A DNA stretch of 64,000 nt. Source: an uncultured Eubacteriales bacterium. GTDB taxonomy: Bacteria; Bacillota; Clostridia; Christensenellales; CAG-138. Each line of letters opens with the position of its first letter. The stretch's first letter is position 1. The notes under the pieces are model-generated. The model made no database searches, had not been told where the DNA came from, and saw only the letters and a program-made list of their open reading frames with translations. Positions 51,170 to 59,947 of the stretch are shown here, piece after piece. The translations under genes were made by a program, and so were the position numbers. Where the stretch lies: the NCBI GenBank assembly GCA_900540495.1, contig UQGA01000002.1, positions 62,001 through 126,000 on the forward strand. The letters run 5' to 3'.

Positions 51170-52429
51170 ATGCGGGAAAACGAACGGACGGACCCGGCCC
51201 TGCTGGCCGCAAAGGAACGCGAGTATGCAAAGCTGCTCGTCGAGGTGGGGCTGAACCTGCAGCCGGGACAGCCGCTGGTCATCTCCTGCCCGGTGGACGC
51301 GGCGCCCTTTGCACGCCTGTGCGCGGCGGCCGCCTATGCGGCGGGCTGTGCGCGCGTAGAGATGGAGTGGCGGGACGACGCGCTCACGCGCCTGCGATAC
51401 CTGCATGCGGACGACCCGGTGTTCGACGTCTGCCCGATGTGGCGACGCGCGTTCCGGCTGGACAATCTGCACGACGGGGCGGCGTTTCTCTCCATCCATG
51501 CGGACGATCCGGCGGCGCTTGCCGGCGTGGATGCGGCCCGCATCGCGCGGGCCAACCGCGCTGCGGGCGAGGCGCTGCGCGAGTTCCGGGAGGCGACTGC
51601 GGGCAACCGCGTGCAGTGGTGCGTGGCGTCGGTGCCGACGCCGGCATGGGCGGCCGTCGTGTTCCCGAACGCTTCGGCGAAGGAGGGCGTGGCGCGGCTC
51701 TATGAGCGGATCTTTGAAGCCGTGCGCGTGCGCGGCGACGGCAACGCCCCGGCTGCGTGGCGCGCGCATCTGGACCGGCTGGCGCGCGTGCGAGACCGGC
51801 TCAACGCGCTTTCCCTGCGCGCGCTGCGCTATCGCAATGCGCTTGGCACGGATCTGACCGTCGAGTTGCCAGAGGGGCATTTCTTTGTCGGCGGCGCAGA
51901 GCGCACCACGGGCGGCGTGCCGTTTGTGGCGAACATGCCCACCGAGGAACTGTTCACCGCGCCAAAGCGCGACGGGGTGAACGGCCGCGCGGTCGGTTCG
52001 CTGCCGCTTGTGCTGGACGGCAACGTCGTGCGCGGCTTTGCGCTGACGTTTGAAAACGGGCGCATCGTTCGCGTGGAGGCGGAGGAGGGGCAGGCGCTGC
52101 TCGAGAGGGCGATCGCGCTGGACGACGGAGCGGCGTATCTTGGGGAGGCGGCGCTCGTGCCGTTCGACTCCCCCATCGCGCAGATGGGCACGCTGTTTTA
52201 CAACACCCTGTTCGACGAGAATGCCGCCTGCCACTTTGCGTTCGGCGACGCGTATCCCTGTATTGCGGGAGGCGATGCGATGGATGCGGCGCAGCGGCTG
52301 GAGCACGGGCTCAATGTGTCCGTGACGCACGTGGATTTCATGATCGGCACGGCCGACCTGTCCGTTACCGGCATATTGCCGGATGGCGGCGAAACGATCA
52401 TCCTGCGGGACGGGGTCTTTGCCCTGTAA
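51170..52429 (+). CDS. M29-family aminopeptidase, second copy
   Basis: 419-residue aminopeptidase of the AmpS/PepS type. LLVEVGLNLQPGQPLVIS, GTDLTVELPEGHFFVGG, NMPTEELFTAPKRDGVNG and LYNTLFDENAACHFAFGDAYP carry the expected metal ligands (Glu/His/Asp), and the tail THVDFMIGTADLSVTG is typical. It is longer than the copy at 28574 and belongs to a different subgroup. GGAGGAA precedes the ATG. Confidence 0.92.
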   Translation: MRENERTDPALLAAKEREYAKLLVEVGLNLQPGQPLVISCPVDAAPFARLCAAAAYAAGCARVEMEWRDDALTRLRYLHADDPVFDVCPMWRRAFRLDNLHDGAAFLSIHADDPAALAGVDAARIARANRAAGEALREFREATAGNRVQWCVASVPTPAWAAVVFPNASAKEGVARLYERIFEAVRVRGDGNAPAAWRAHLDRLARVRDRLNALSLRALRYRNALGTDLTVELPEGHFFVGGAERTTGGVPFVANMPTEELFTAPKRDGVNGRAVGSLPLVLDGNVVRGFALTFENGRIVRVEAEEGQALLERAIALDDGAAYLGEAALVPFDSPIAQMGTLFYNTLFDENAACHFAFGDAYPCIAGGDAMDAAQRLEHGLNVSVTHVDFMIGTADLSVTGILPDGGETIILRDGVFAL

Positions 52430-52473
52430 GGAAGGCGCGCCCGGCAAAGGATCAAGAGGAGGGGGACATACAC

Positions 52474-55125
52474 ATGAGGAACCGATTTGGGAGAGCTCTT
52501 GCGGCGCTGCTGGCCATGGCGCTGCTCCTTGCGACGCTGCCGGGCGCGACGACGGCGCAGGCGACGGACGCAGCGGAAACGGCGGCGGAGGCGCTGCCGC
52601 TCGTGCTTACGCTCCCCGCGCAGCCGGAGGGCGCCGTCGTGGCGGACGCCGCCTCCGTAACGGATCTGTCTGAGCGATTGACGGACGGCAACGCCAATAC
52701 GCGCGTTCCCTGCGCGCTGGGCGAGACGATCCGGGCCGACTGGCCGGACGCCGGGCAGGCGGCGGGGACGCTGTATCTGGAATGGCATGCCGCGCCGGCG
52801 GACGGCTATACGCTCGTGCAGTACGGGGCGGCCGGGGAGGAACTGTCGCGCGAACTGGTCAGGGATGGCATCCTGAACCGGACGTTCACGCTCGAGGCGG
52901 GGTGCAGCGGCGTCGAACTGCTCGTGGGAGACGGGCTTATCCCGCAGGAGGAGACGGAGTCGCAACGAAAGGAACGGCTGAGCGAGGATCGCATGGCGCT
53001 TTCCGGGCTGACCGTTTATGGCGAGGGCGTCCTGCCGGCAACGGTGCAGCAGTGGACGACAGGCGATCCGGAGCCGGATGTGCTGCTCGTCGTCGCCCAA
53101 CCGGGGGAGGAATTTACCGTATTTGGCGGGCTGCTGCCGGTGCTGCTCGATCATGGGGCGGACGTGCGCGTGCTGTTCATGACGGAGACGACGGCGCAGG
53201 CGCGCAGCGAGTCGTTCGCGGCGCTGTATGCGCTGGGGCTGCGCGCGCAGCCCATCGTCGCCGGGTTTACCGGCCGCGGCGGCACGGATTACGACATGCT
53301 GCGCGGCAAGAAGGAATGGGGCGCGGGCGAAGCGCCCAGCCGCGTGCTGGAGGATATCATCGGCGCGCTGCGGCCGGCGGTCGTCGTCACCTATTCGAGC
53401 GACCGCGCGCAGGAGAACGGCATGCACCGCCTCACCGGCGAGGCGGTGGAGGACGCGCTCGCCGCGCTCGCCGGCGGGGAGGAGACCTCCTGGCAGCCGC
53501 AGAAGTTTTACATGCTGGCCACGGCGCAGCAGACGGCGGAGGCGGCGCAGGCCACCGTGCCGGATACCGCGGCGCCGCTTGTTGCCTACGGCGGGCAGAG
53601 CGCCGATGCGCTCGCGCAGCGGGCGCTGGATACCGGCTATGCCTCGCAGGCGGTGCTGCGCCCGCAGGCCGCCGCGGGGTGCGCCTACCGGCTCGTGACG
53701 AGCGCCGTCGGCGCGGATACCGGCGCGGACCTGCTCGAGCACATCGACGTGCCGCCCGCGCCGACCGCCACGCCGGAGCCGACGCCGGAACCCACGCCGG
53801 AGCCGACGATGGAGCCCACGCCGGAGCCCACGGCGGAACCGGCGGCCGCGCCGGCGGGGACGGATGCGGCCGGCGGCGCGCTGGCGGGCCTTGCCGGCGT
53901 GACGCAGGAGCGGCTGCTGCTCATGGGCACGCTCGTGCTCGCCGGGCTGGCCGGGACGCTCGCGCTGCTGCTGTGGCGCAGCCGCCGCCCGGCCGCGGCG
54001 CGGAAGGGGAAGCGGCCCGCGCCGCATGTGGCCGTGTGCCTGCTGCCGCTGCTTGCCATGCTGCTCGCCGCGGCGCTGTTGCTGCTTTTGCCGGGGGCGG
54101 ACGCGCAGCAGGCGGCCGGCGCGCAGGGCGAAGCGGCGCTGCCGGAGCAGACGAGCGCGCCGCAGGCGCCCGCCACGGCCGCGCCGGCGGAAGAACCCAC
54201 GCCGGAGCCGACGATAGAGCCCACGCCGGAGCCCACGCCGCACCCGTGGGCGGAGTATTTCCGCGCGGAGGACGACCCGGAGGAGGTCGTGGTGGCCGAT
54301 GCGGAGCGGGGCGTGTGGGAATACCGCACCGATACGCTCTCCATCCTGATCGAGCGCCGCTCTAACGACAAGCCCATGACCTATTTCGTGGCGCACATCC
54401 GCATGCGCGACGTCGATTCGTTCCGCGCCGTTTTCTCAAACGCGCTGCAAAACGGCGGCGGCCCCAAGCAGATGCCGTGGAAGGTCGCGCGCATGAACAA
54501 GGCGGTGCTGCTCATTACGGGCGACAACCTCATCCATCAGGAGAAGGAGGATAAGGGCGTGATGATCCGCAACGGCTTCCTCTATTATGAGGGCCAGGCG
54601 TCGGATACCCTGGCGCTCTATCCGGACATGAGCATGCGCGTGTTCGACCGCAAGACCGTCACCGCGCAGGAGCTGCTCGAGGCCGGCGTGCTCAACAGCT
54701 ACGGCTTCATGTACGACCCCATCCTCGTGCGCGACGGCGCGATCGTGGAATCCGTGGCGTCCAGCCGGATCAAGGGCAACAACCCGCGCACCGGCATCGG
54801 CATGGTGGAGCCGGGGCACTTTGTGGCCATCGTCGTGGACGGGCGGCAGGCCAAGGTCAAGGTCGACGGCGAGACCGTGCCCTACAGTGCCGGCGCGACG
54901 ATGACGGAGCTTGCGCAGCTGTTCCTCGACGAGGGCTGCACCGTCGCCTACAACCTCGACGGCGGCATCTCCGCGTGCATGGTGTTCATGGGCGAACAGA
55001 TCAACACCCACCTGGGCGAGGGGGAGAGCTACCAGCGCTCCATGCCCGAGGCGATGGCCTGGGGCTATTCGGACCTGGTGCCATCCGTGGACGATCCGGT
55101 CACCGGCACGGGCGAGCGGAAGTAG
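52474..55125 (+). CDS. Cell-surface protein: degenerate PIG-L deacetylase plus phosphodiester glycosidase
   Basis: 883 residues with a signal peptide (residues 1-30). Residues about 60-185 are a discoidin-like beta domain. Residues 200-385 have the PIG-L/LmbE fold, but the zinc motif AHPDDE is AQPGEE (208-213), so two ligands are lost; MHRL (H318) remains. Then come a TPEPTPEPTPEPT linker, a membrane helix (about 490-511), a short basic loop, a second helix and another TPEPT linker. The C-terminal ~280 residues are a NAGPA/DUF2233 domain with NNPRTGIGMVEPGHFVAIVVDGR and NLDGGISACMVF, which removes sugar-1-phosphodiester groups. The N-terminal part is probably a binding domain now. Confidence 0.82.
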   Translation: MRNRFGRALAALLAMALLLATLPGATTAQATDAAETAAEALPLVLTLPAQPEGAVVADAASVTDLSERLTDGNANTRVPCALGETIRADWPDAGQAAGTLYLEWHAAPADGYTLVQYGAAGEELSRELVRDGILNRTFTLEAGCSGVELLVGDGLIPQEETESQRKERLSEDRMALSGLTVYGEGVLPATVQQWTTGDPEPDVLLVVAQPGEEFTVFGGLLPVLLDHGADVRVLFMTETTAQARSESFAALYALGLRAQPIVAGFTGRGGTDYDMLRGKKEWGAGEAPSRVLEDIIGALRPAVVVTYSSDRAQENGMHRLTGEAVEDALAALAGGEETSWQPQKFYMLATAQQTAEAAQATVPDTAAPLVAYGGQSADALAQRALDTGYASQAVLRPQAAAGCAYRLVTSAVGADTGADLLEHIDVPPAPTATPEPTPEPTPEPTMEPTPEPTAEPAAAPAGTDAAGGALAGLAGVTQERLLLMGTLVLAGLAGTLALLLWRSRRPAAARKGKRPAPHVAVCLLPLLAMLLAAALLLLLPGADAQQAAGAQGEAALPEQTSAPQAPATAAPAEEPTPEPTIEPTPEPTPHPWAEYFRAEDDPEEVVVADAERGVWEYRTDTLSILIERRSNDKPMTYFVAHIRMRDVDSFRAVFSNALQNGGGPKQMPWKVARMNKAVLLITGDNLIHQEKEDKGVMIRNGFLYYEGQASDTLALYPDMSMRVFDRKTVTAQELLEAGVLNSYGFMYDPILVRDGAIVESVASSRIKGNNPRTGIGMVEPGHFVAIVVDGRQAKVKVDGETVPYSAGATMTELAQLFLDEGCTVAYNLDGGISACMVFMGEQINTHLGEGESYQRSMPEAMAWGYSDLVPSVDDPVTGTGERK
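53750..53840 (+). repeat. Pro-Glu-Thr coding repeat
   Basis: Short degenerate repeats of ACGCCGGAGCC(C/G) encode (TPEP)n linkers; a second copy of the same repeat type is at about 54190-54245 in the same gene. The wall-spanning linker type recurs in neighbouring surface proteins. Confidence 0.7.
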
Positions 55126-55156
55126 GCCGCTTTTCGCCCGGCGGCAAAACTTGCCG

Positions 55157-55185
55157 TTGCAAAGCCCCTGATCCTGCGGTACAAT
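55157..55185 (+). promoter_or_regulatory. Promoter of the VanZ-like gene, abutting the ATG
   Basis: TTGCAA, 17 bases, TACAAT, then six bases (GTGTGC) and ATG. No Shine-Dalgarno site; leaderless message likely. Confidence 0.65.
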
Positions 55186-55191
55186 GTGTGC

Positions 55192-55875
55192 ATGGAACGC
55201 AGGATGGTTCTCAGACGCGCCGCCGCCTGCCTGCTGTATGCAGCGGCGGCGTTTCTTATGTTGCAGATGTTCGATCTGCCGCTTCCGGAGCTGGGCCCGC
55301 GCTGGCGGGACTGGGTGCCGGTTGCGGTGCTGACGTTGCTGCTCGCCCTGTTGGCCACATCGCTGATGACCAGCGCGCTGCCGGATGCAAAGGAGCGGGT
55401 GCAGGCGGCGCGTTTCTGCCTCTGGATGTTGTTCACCGCATATGCGGCGCTGCTGCTGTACGTGCTGTTTTTGAGCCGCCGTGACGACATGCTGTCCGAT
55501 TGGGACGCCTACCGGCGTTACGGCGTCAACCTGCGGCCGTTTGCCACGGTGTCGCGCTACGTGCGCGCTCTGTGGCGCGGCGCCATCCCGCTGACGGCGC
55601 TGGCCAATCTTCTCGGCAACCTTGTGCTGTTCGTGCCCATGGGCGTGCTGCTGCCGCTGCTGTTCAGGCCCATGCGGCGGCTGCTGCCGTTTTTGGGCGT
55701 CATGCTGGCGCTGCTGCTTGCGGTGGAAGCCCTGCAGCTTGCGCTGCGATGCGGCAGTTGCGATGTGGACGACGTGATCCTGAACCTTGCCGGCGCGCTT
55801 GCCGCCCGGCTCTGGCTGCGCCTGCCGCCCCTGCGACGGCTCCTCGACAGCGGCGGTTGCCTGCCGGCGCCGTAA
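55192..55875 (+). CDS. VanZ-like membrane protein
   Basis: 227 residues with five to six membrane helices. The VanZ-like core follows the third helix: VNLRPFATVSRYV, LLGNLVLFVPMGVLLPLLF, and SCDVDDVILNLAGALAA. VanZ proteins give low-level teicoplanin resistance in some species, but most family members have no known role. The N-terminal half is longer than in short VanZ proteins. The start is set by the promoter six bases upstream. Confidence 0.88.
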   Translation: MERRMVLRRAAACLLYAAAAFLMLQMFDLPLPELGPRWRDWVPVAVLTLLLALLATSLMTSALPDAKERVQAARFCLWMLFTAYAALLLYVLFLSRRDDMLSDWDAYRRYGVNLRPFATVSRYVRALWRGAIPLTALANLLGNLVLFVPMGVLLPLLFRPMRRLLPFLGVMLALLLAVEALQLALRCGSCDVDDVILNLAGALAARLWLRLPPLRRLLDSGGCLPAP

Positions 55876-55926
55876 GGCGGCTTGCCGGTCCGGGATTGTT
55901 GCGGGAGAAGGCTTTGGGACCACGGC

Positions 55927-55955
55927 TTGCAACGGGTGGCCGCTTGTGGTATGAT
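55927..55955 (+). promoter_or_regulatory. Promoter of the polysaccharide deacetylase gene, abutting the ATG
   Basis: TTGCAA, 17 bases, TATGAT, then TTCGAC and ATG, the same geometry as the preceding gene. No Shine-Dalgarno site is present. Confidence 0.65.
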
Positions 55956-55961
55956 TTCGAC

Positions 55962-56942
55962 ATGAAACGACATCGCAGGATACGCATTCGCCCGTTGGGG
56001 GCGCTGTTCCTCCTCATCATCGCCCTGCTGCTGGTGCTGACGGTGGTGCTTGTTGTGCGCCTGTCCGGCGGCGGGGACGCCGAGCAGGCCGGCCCGGCGG
56101 AGACGGTCATACCCGATGAGGGGGCCGACCTCGAGGCGGAGACGCCGGCCATGCCGGCGGCCACGGCGGAACCCAGCATCATGGAGGACTGGTATCTGGA
56201 GCGGTGCGCGCAGCTCAGACGCTATCTCACCGCTTACGGCGGATATGAGGACGAGGCGGCGGTGGAGGCCGCCATCGAGGCCATGAACATCGATCCGGAC
56301 GGCAAGATGGTCGCCATCACGTTTGACGACGGGCCGGACCCGTACCATACGCCGCGCATCCTTGAAACGCTGCGGCAGTATAACGCACGGGCCACCTTCT
56401 TTGTGCTGGGGCAGCAGATCCCCGGCAACTATGGGATTCTGGAGGATATCCTTGGCGCCGGTTGCGAAATTGGCAATCATACGCAGGCGCATACCGATCT
56501 GCGCGCCGTCAGTGCGGAGGAGGCGCGCGAAGCCATCGTGTCGGTCAATGAAACGCTCAAGGAGTTGTTCGATTACGACGTAAAGCTGCTGCGCCCGCCA
56601 TATGGCAGCTACAAGACCGACGATGACCGCATCAAAACGCTGGCCAGGGAACTCGGCCTGTCCATTATCATGTGGCGCCGCAGTACGGACGATTCGTTGA
56701 CGCCGCGCCCGACCGTCGATCAGATCGTTGAACGGGCGCTGGCCGAATGGGATGAGAACGGCACCGGCCTCAACGGGGCGATCATCCTGTTCCACGATCG
56801 GTATGACGAAACGGTGGAGGCGATTGCGCGCATTGTGCCGGCGTTGCAGGAGCAGGGCTATCAGCTCGTTACCGTATCGGAACTGTTGCAGACCGATGAG
56901 GGCGGCATGAATCCGGGCGGGGTATACCGCTTTAAGGGATAG
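55962..56942 (+). CDS. Membrane-anchored polysaccharide deacetylase (NodB homology)
   Basis: 326 residues. An N-terminal anchor helix (LGALFLLIIALLLVLTVVLVV) follows a basic start; a linker leads to the NodB domain from about residue 118. Motifs MT1 TFDDGPDP, MT2 GNHTQAHTDL (metal histidines), MT3 RPPYGSYK, MT4 SIIMWRRSTDD (usual W/D region) and MT5 ILFHD are intact, so the enzyme should deacetylate peptidoglycan GlcNAc or another cell-wall glycan outside the membrane. Confidence 0.92.
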   Translation: MKRHRRIRIRPLGALFLLIIALLLVLTVVLVVRLSGGGDAEQAGPAETVIPDEGADLEAETPAMPAATAEPSIMEDWYLERCAQLRRYLTAYGGYEDEAAVEAAIEAMNIDPDGKMVAITFDDGPDPYHTPRILETLRQYNARATFFVLGQQIPGNYGILEDILGAGCEIGNHTQAHTDLRAVSAEEAREAIVSVNETLKELFDYDVKLLRPPYGSYKTDDDRIKTLARELGLSIIMWRRSTDDSLTPRPTVDQIVERALAEWDENGTGLNGAIILFHDRYDETVEAIARIVPALQEQGYQLVTVSELLQTDEGGMNPGGVYRFKG

Positions 56943-56967
56943 AACGGCGTTCCGCCCGTTGCGCTAT

Positions 56968-56990
56968 GGCCGCGTTGCGGCCTTTTGTTT
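56968..56990 (+). terminator. Terminator after the polysaccharide deacetylase
   Basis: GGCCGC-GTT-GCGGCC stem followed by TTTTGTTT. Confidence 0.75.
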
Positions 56991-57054
56991 GGCGCAGGCG
57001 CCGGCAGAGGCGGGATCACCCGGAAATGGACACGAAAAGGCAAAGAGGTACGCG

Positions 57055-58521
57055 ATGGAGACGACGGATACGGCTGGATACGACACACAGGAGCCGGCGG
57101 GCGCCGACGAGCAGGACCGGACGGTCGAGGAGGCCAAGCGGAAGCAGGCGGAGCTGTTTGAGGTGATGCCCATTCCGCGCGCCGTCATGAAGCTCGTGCT
57201 GCCGACCATTGCGGCTTCGCTCGTCACGGTGCTCTACAGCCTTGCGGACACCTATTTTGTCGGGCTGCTCAACCAGCCGGTGCAGACGGCCGCCGTCACG
57301 CTGGCGGCGCCGGTTCTGCTGGCGTTCTATGCGGTCAACAACCTGTTCGGCGTGGGCAGTGCGAGCATGATGGGCCGTGCGCTCGGCCGCCGGGATTACG
57401 ATGCGGTGCGCGCCAGCGCCGCATTCGGTTTTTATGGCGCATTGGCGTGCAGCCTGCTGTTTTCGCTGCTTTGCGCGGTGTTCCAGCGGCCGTTGCTGCT
57501 GCTGCTTGGCGCGGACGCCACGACGCTGCCGGTCACGGCGCGCTACCTGAACTGGACGGTGACGGCGGGCGCGGCGCCGGCCATTTTGAACGTGGTGCTC
57601 GCCTATATGATCCGCTCCGAGGGCGCGTCCCTGCACGCGAGCATCGGTACGATGAGCGGCGCGCTGCTCAATATCGTGCTTGATCCGATCTTTGTGTTGC
57701 CATGGGGCCTGGATCTCGGCGCAGAGGGCGCGGCGCTGGCCACATTCCTTTCCAACTGCGTTGCGCTGCTGTATTTCCTGATCTATCTGCGCGTCCGCCG
57801 GAGCGCGACCAACATCCGCCTGTCCCCGCGCTGGCTGCGCCTGCGGCGCGACATCGTATTGGGCGTGTGCGGGGTCGGGGTGCCCGCCGCGGTGCAGAAT
57901 TTGCTCAATGTGGTCGCCTCGTCCGCGATTAACGCGCTGGCGGCGCCCTTCGGCGCGGAGGCCCTTGCCGCCATGGGCATCTGTACGCGCGTGTCCATGG
58001 TGCCCATGTATGTGGCGCTGGGGCTCTCGCAGGGGCTCATGCCGCTGGTGAGCTACAACTATGCCTCCGGCAACGCTTCCCGGCTCAAGGGGGGCCTGTG
58101 GTTCGCGGCCCGGATTGACCTCGCCATCTTGTTGAGCCTTGGCGCGGTGTTGTTTGCCGCGCCGGATGTGGTGGTGCGCGCTTTTTTGAACGATTCGGCC
58201 ACCGTCGCGTATGGAGCCGTATTCCTGCGCGGGCTGACGCTGCCCCTGCCTGCGATGGGGCTGGACTTTTTGGCCGTGGCCGTGTTTCAGGCCACGGGCA
58301 TGGGGCGCGAATCGCTGCTGTTCGCCATCCTGCGCAAACTCGTCTTTGAGATTCCGGCGCTGTATCTGCTCAATGCGGCCTGGCCGCTGTACGGGCTTTC
58401 CTATGCCCAGTTCGTCTCCGAGACGCTCACGGCCGTGCTCGCAATGATCGTACTGCTGCGCTTTTTGCGCCGCTTCACCCGTGGGGGCGATGCCCCGCAG
58501 GACGGTGCGATTGCGACTTGA
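57055..58521 (+). CDS. MATE-family multidrug efflux protein
   Basis: 488 residues with twelve predicted helices in two similar halves. PIPRAVMKLVLPTIAASLVTVLYSLADTYFVG and GVGSASMMGRALGRRDYDAV in the first half, GMGRESLLFAILRK in the second, are MATE signatures (DinF/NorM-like, Na+ or H+ antiport). The N-terminal 40 residues form a charged extension before the first helix. AAAGAGGT precedes the ATG. Substrate unknown. Confidence 0.92.
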   Translation: METTDTAGYDTQEPAGADEQDRTVEEAKRKQAELFEVMPIPRAVMKLVLPTIAASLVTVLYSLADTYFVGLLNQPVQTAAVTLAAPVLLAFYAVNNLFGVGSASMMGRALGRRDYDAVRASAAFGFYGALACSLLFSLLCAVFQRPLLLLLGADATTLPVTARYLNWTVTAGAAPAILNVVLAYMIRSEGASLHASIGTMSGALLNIVLDPIFVLPWGLDLGAEGAALATFLSNCVALLYFLIYLRVRRSATNIRLSPRWLRLRRDIVLGVCGVGVPAAVQNLLNVVASSAINALAAPFGAEALAAMGICTRVSMVPMYVALGLSQGLMPLVSYNYASGNASRLKGGLWFAARIDLAILLSLGAVLFAAPDVVVRAFLNDSATVAYGAVFLRGLTLPLPAMGLDFLAVAVFQATGMGRESLLFAILRKLVFEIPALYLLNAAWPLYGLSYAQFVSETLTAVLAMIVLLRFLRRFTRGGDAPQDGAIAT

Positions 58522-58658
58522 CGTTGCGTCAGGCCGGCCGGCGCCGCGCCCCCTGCCGGCACGGCGCATATTTATACATGTATCCGGCTTTACACCATGT
58601 TAAAACAATCTGGCCGGCATTGCCGCATGGGCAAACATGCAATAAGATGCAAATGCGG

Positions 58659-58687
58659 TTGCATGGGGTTGGATTTTGCAGTATAAT
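58659..58687 (+). promoter_or_regulatory. Promoter of the PlsC-like/GltS operon
   Basis: TTGCAT, 17 bases, TATAAT, about 80 bases before the PlsC-like ATG. Confidence 0.7.
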
Positions 58688-58775
58688 GATCTGTAAATAT
58701 TTGATGAACAACTCTGCCGTCGGTTGACCGAGCGCGCGTGCGCCCGCTTCGGGCGGCGCCGGAAGGGGGCTGCCG

Positions 58776-59942
58776 ATGGCTTCCCATTCGTTTCATGTCC
58801 GCATCAACCGCTTTCTCAAACGGACGCTTGGCGGCCCCATTTGCCGGGCGGTTGGGTTTTCCGCGCCCGTTTGCGCACCGGGGTGCGCACCCATGCTCGT
58901 GGTCGCCAACCATAACATGGATTACGACCCCATTCTTGTAAGCATGGCGTTCGACGATCACCTGTATTTTGTCGCCAGCGAGCATGTGTTCCGCTGGGGC
59001 CTGCTTTCCCGCCTGCTGGTATGGGCGTTTGCCCCCATCGCGCGGATGAAGGGCACGGCGGACGCCCAGTCCGCCATGCAGATCCTTCGCACGCTGCGCA
59101 AGGGCCGGAACGTGTGCCTGTTTGCGGAGGGCAACCGCTCGTTCAACGGCGTGACCGGACCGATCTATCCGGCCACGGGCAAGCTGGCGCGCGCTTCGCG
59201 CGCCTCGCTGGCGACCTACCGGCTGCGGGGCGGCTATCTGTCCACGCCGCGCTGGGCGCTCACCCGGCGCAGGGGCGGCGTCACGGGCGAACTCGTGCAT
59301 GTGTACAAACCCGAACAGCTCGCCGGCATGACGGATGAACAGGTCAACGCGGCCATTGCCGCCGATTTGTACGAGGATGCGTTTGAGAGCCAGCGCCAGC
59401 GCGAGCGAATGCTGCGCTACCGGGGCAAGCGGCTGGCAGAGGGCCTCGAATACGCGCTGTACCTGTGCCCGCGCTGCGGCGGCGTCGGCACGCTGCATGG
59501 CAAGGATGACCGGTTTACGTGCAGTTGCGGCCTCTCCGTGCGCTACAACGAGTACGGATTTTTTGAAGGGGACGACGTGCCGTTTGCGACCGTGCGCGAC
59601 TGGGACGCCTGGCAGCGCGCCGGGACGAGGCAGCTTGCCGCCAGGGCGGAGGCGACCCCGGACGAACCCGTGTTTTCCGACCCTGCGCAGCGGCTTTTGC
59701 GCATTGACGGCGGGCGGCACCGCACCGCCTGCGTGGCGGAGGGGACGCTCTCGCTGTCGGCCTCCACGCTGCGCGTAGGGGAAGCGGCCTTCCCCCTCGA
59801 CGAGGTGACCGACCTTGCGCTGTGCGGCCGGGCGTGCATGGTCTTTTTCTCCGGCGGCACGCAATATGAGATCGGGGCAAAGCCGCCGTGCTGTGGCTAT
59901 AAATATGCCATTCTTCTGCAATACCTGAAAGAACAGAGGTGA
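58776..59942 (+). CDS. 1-acylglycerol-3-phosphate acyltransferase-like protein with C-terminal zinc ribbon
   Basis: 388 residues. Residues 20-215 are a PlsC acyltransferase domain with the catalytic HxxxxD (NHNMDYD, H46/D51) and FAEGNRS. Most PlsC proteins end there; this one continues with a zinc ribbon (CPRCGG ... CSCG, about residues 230-250) and a beta-rich PH-like domain (RVGEAAFPLDEVTDLALCGRACMVFFSGG). It is likely to acylate lysophosphatidate, with the extension sensing or binding lipid. GGAAGGGGG precedes the ATG. It is co-transcribed with the carrier gene that follows. Confidence 0.82.
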   Translation: MASHSFHVRINRFLKRTLGGPICRAVGFSAPVCAPGCAPMLVVANHNMDYDPILVSMAFDDHLYFVASEHVFRWGLLSRLLVWAFAPIARMKGTADAQSAMQILRTLRKGRNVCLFAEGNRSFNGVTGPIYPATGKLARASRASLATYRLRGGYLSTPRWALTRRRGGVTGELVHVYKPEQLAGMTDEQVNAAIAADLYEDAFESQRQRERMLRYRGKRLAEGLEYALYLCPRCGGVGTLHGKDDRFTCSCGLSVRYNEYGFFEGDDVPFATVRDWDAWQRAGTRQLAARAEATPDEPVFSDPAQRLLRIDGGRHRTACVAEGTLSLSASTLRVGEAAFPLDEVTDLALCGRACMVFFSGGTQYEIGAKPPCCGYKYAILLQYLKEQR

Positions 59943-59947
59943 CCGGT

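Noticed and set aside
53750..54245. Possible CRISPR-like repeats
   Set aside because: They are short in-frame Pro-Glu-Thr codon repeats with no spacers or cas genes.
55192..55875. VanZ-like gene as part of a vancomycin-resistance cluster with the ddl-like and VanX-like genes
   Set aside because: The three genes are 10-30 kb apart, in different transcripts, and no vanH, vanA/B-type ligase signature or VanRS pair is present.
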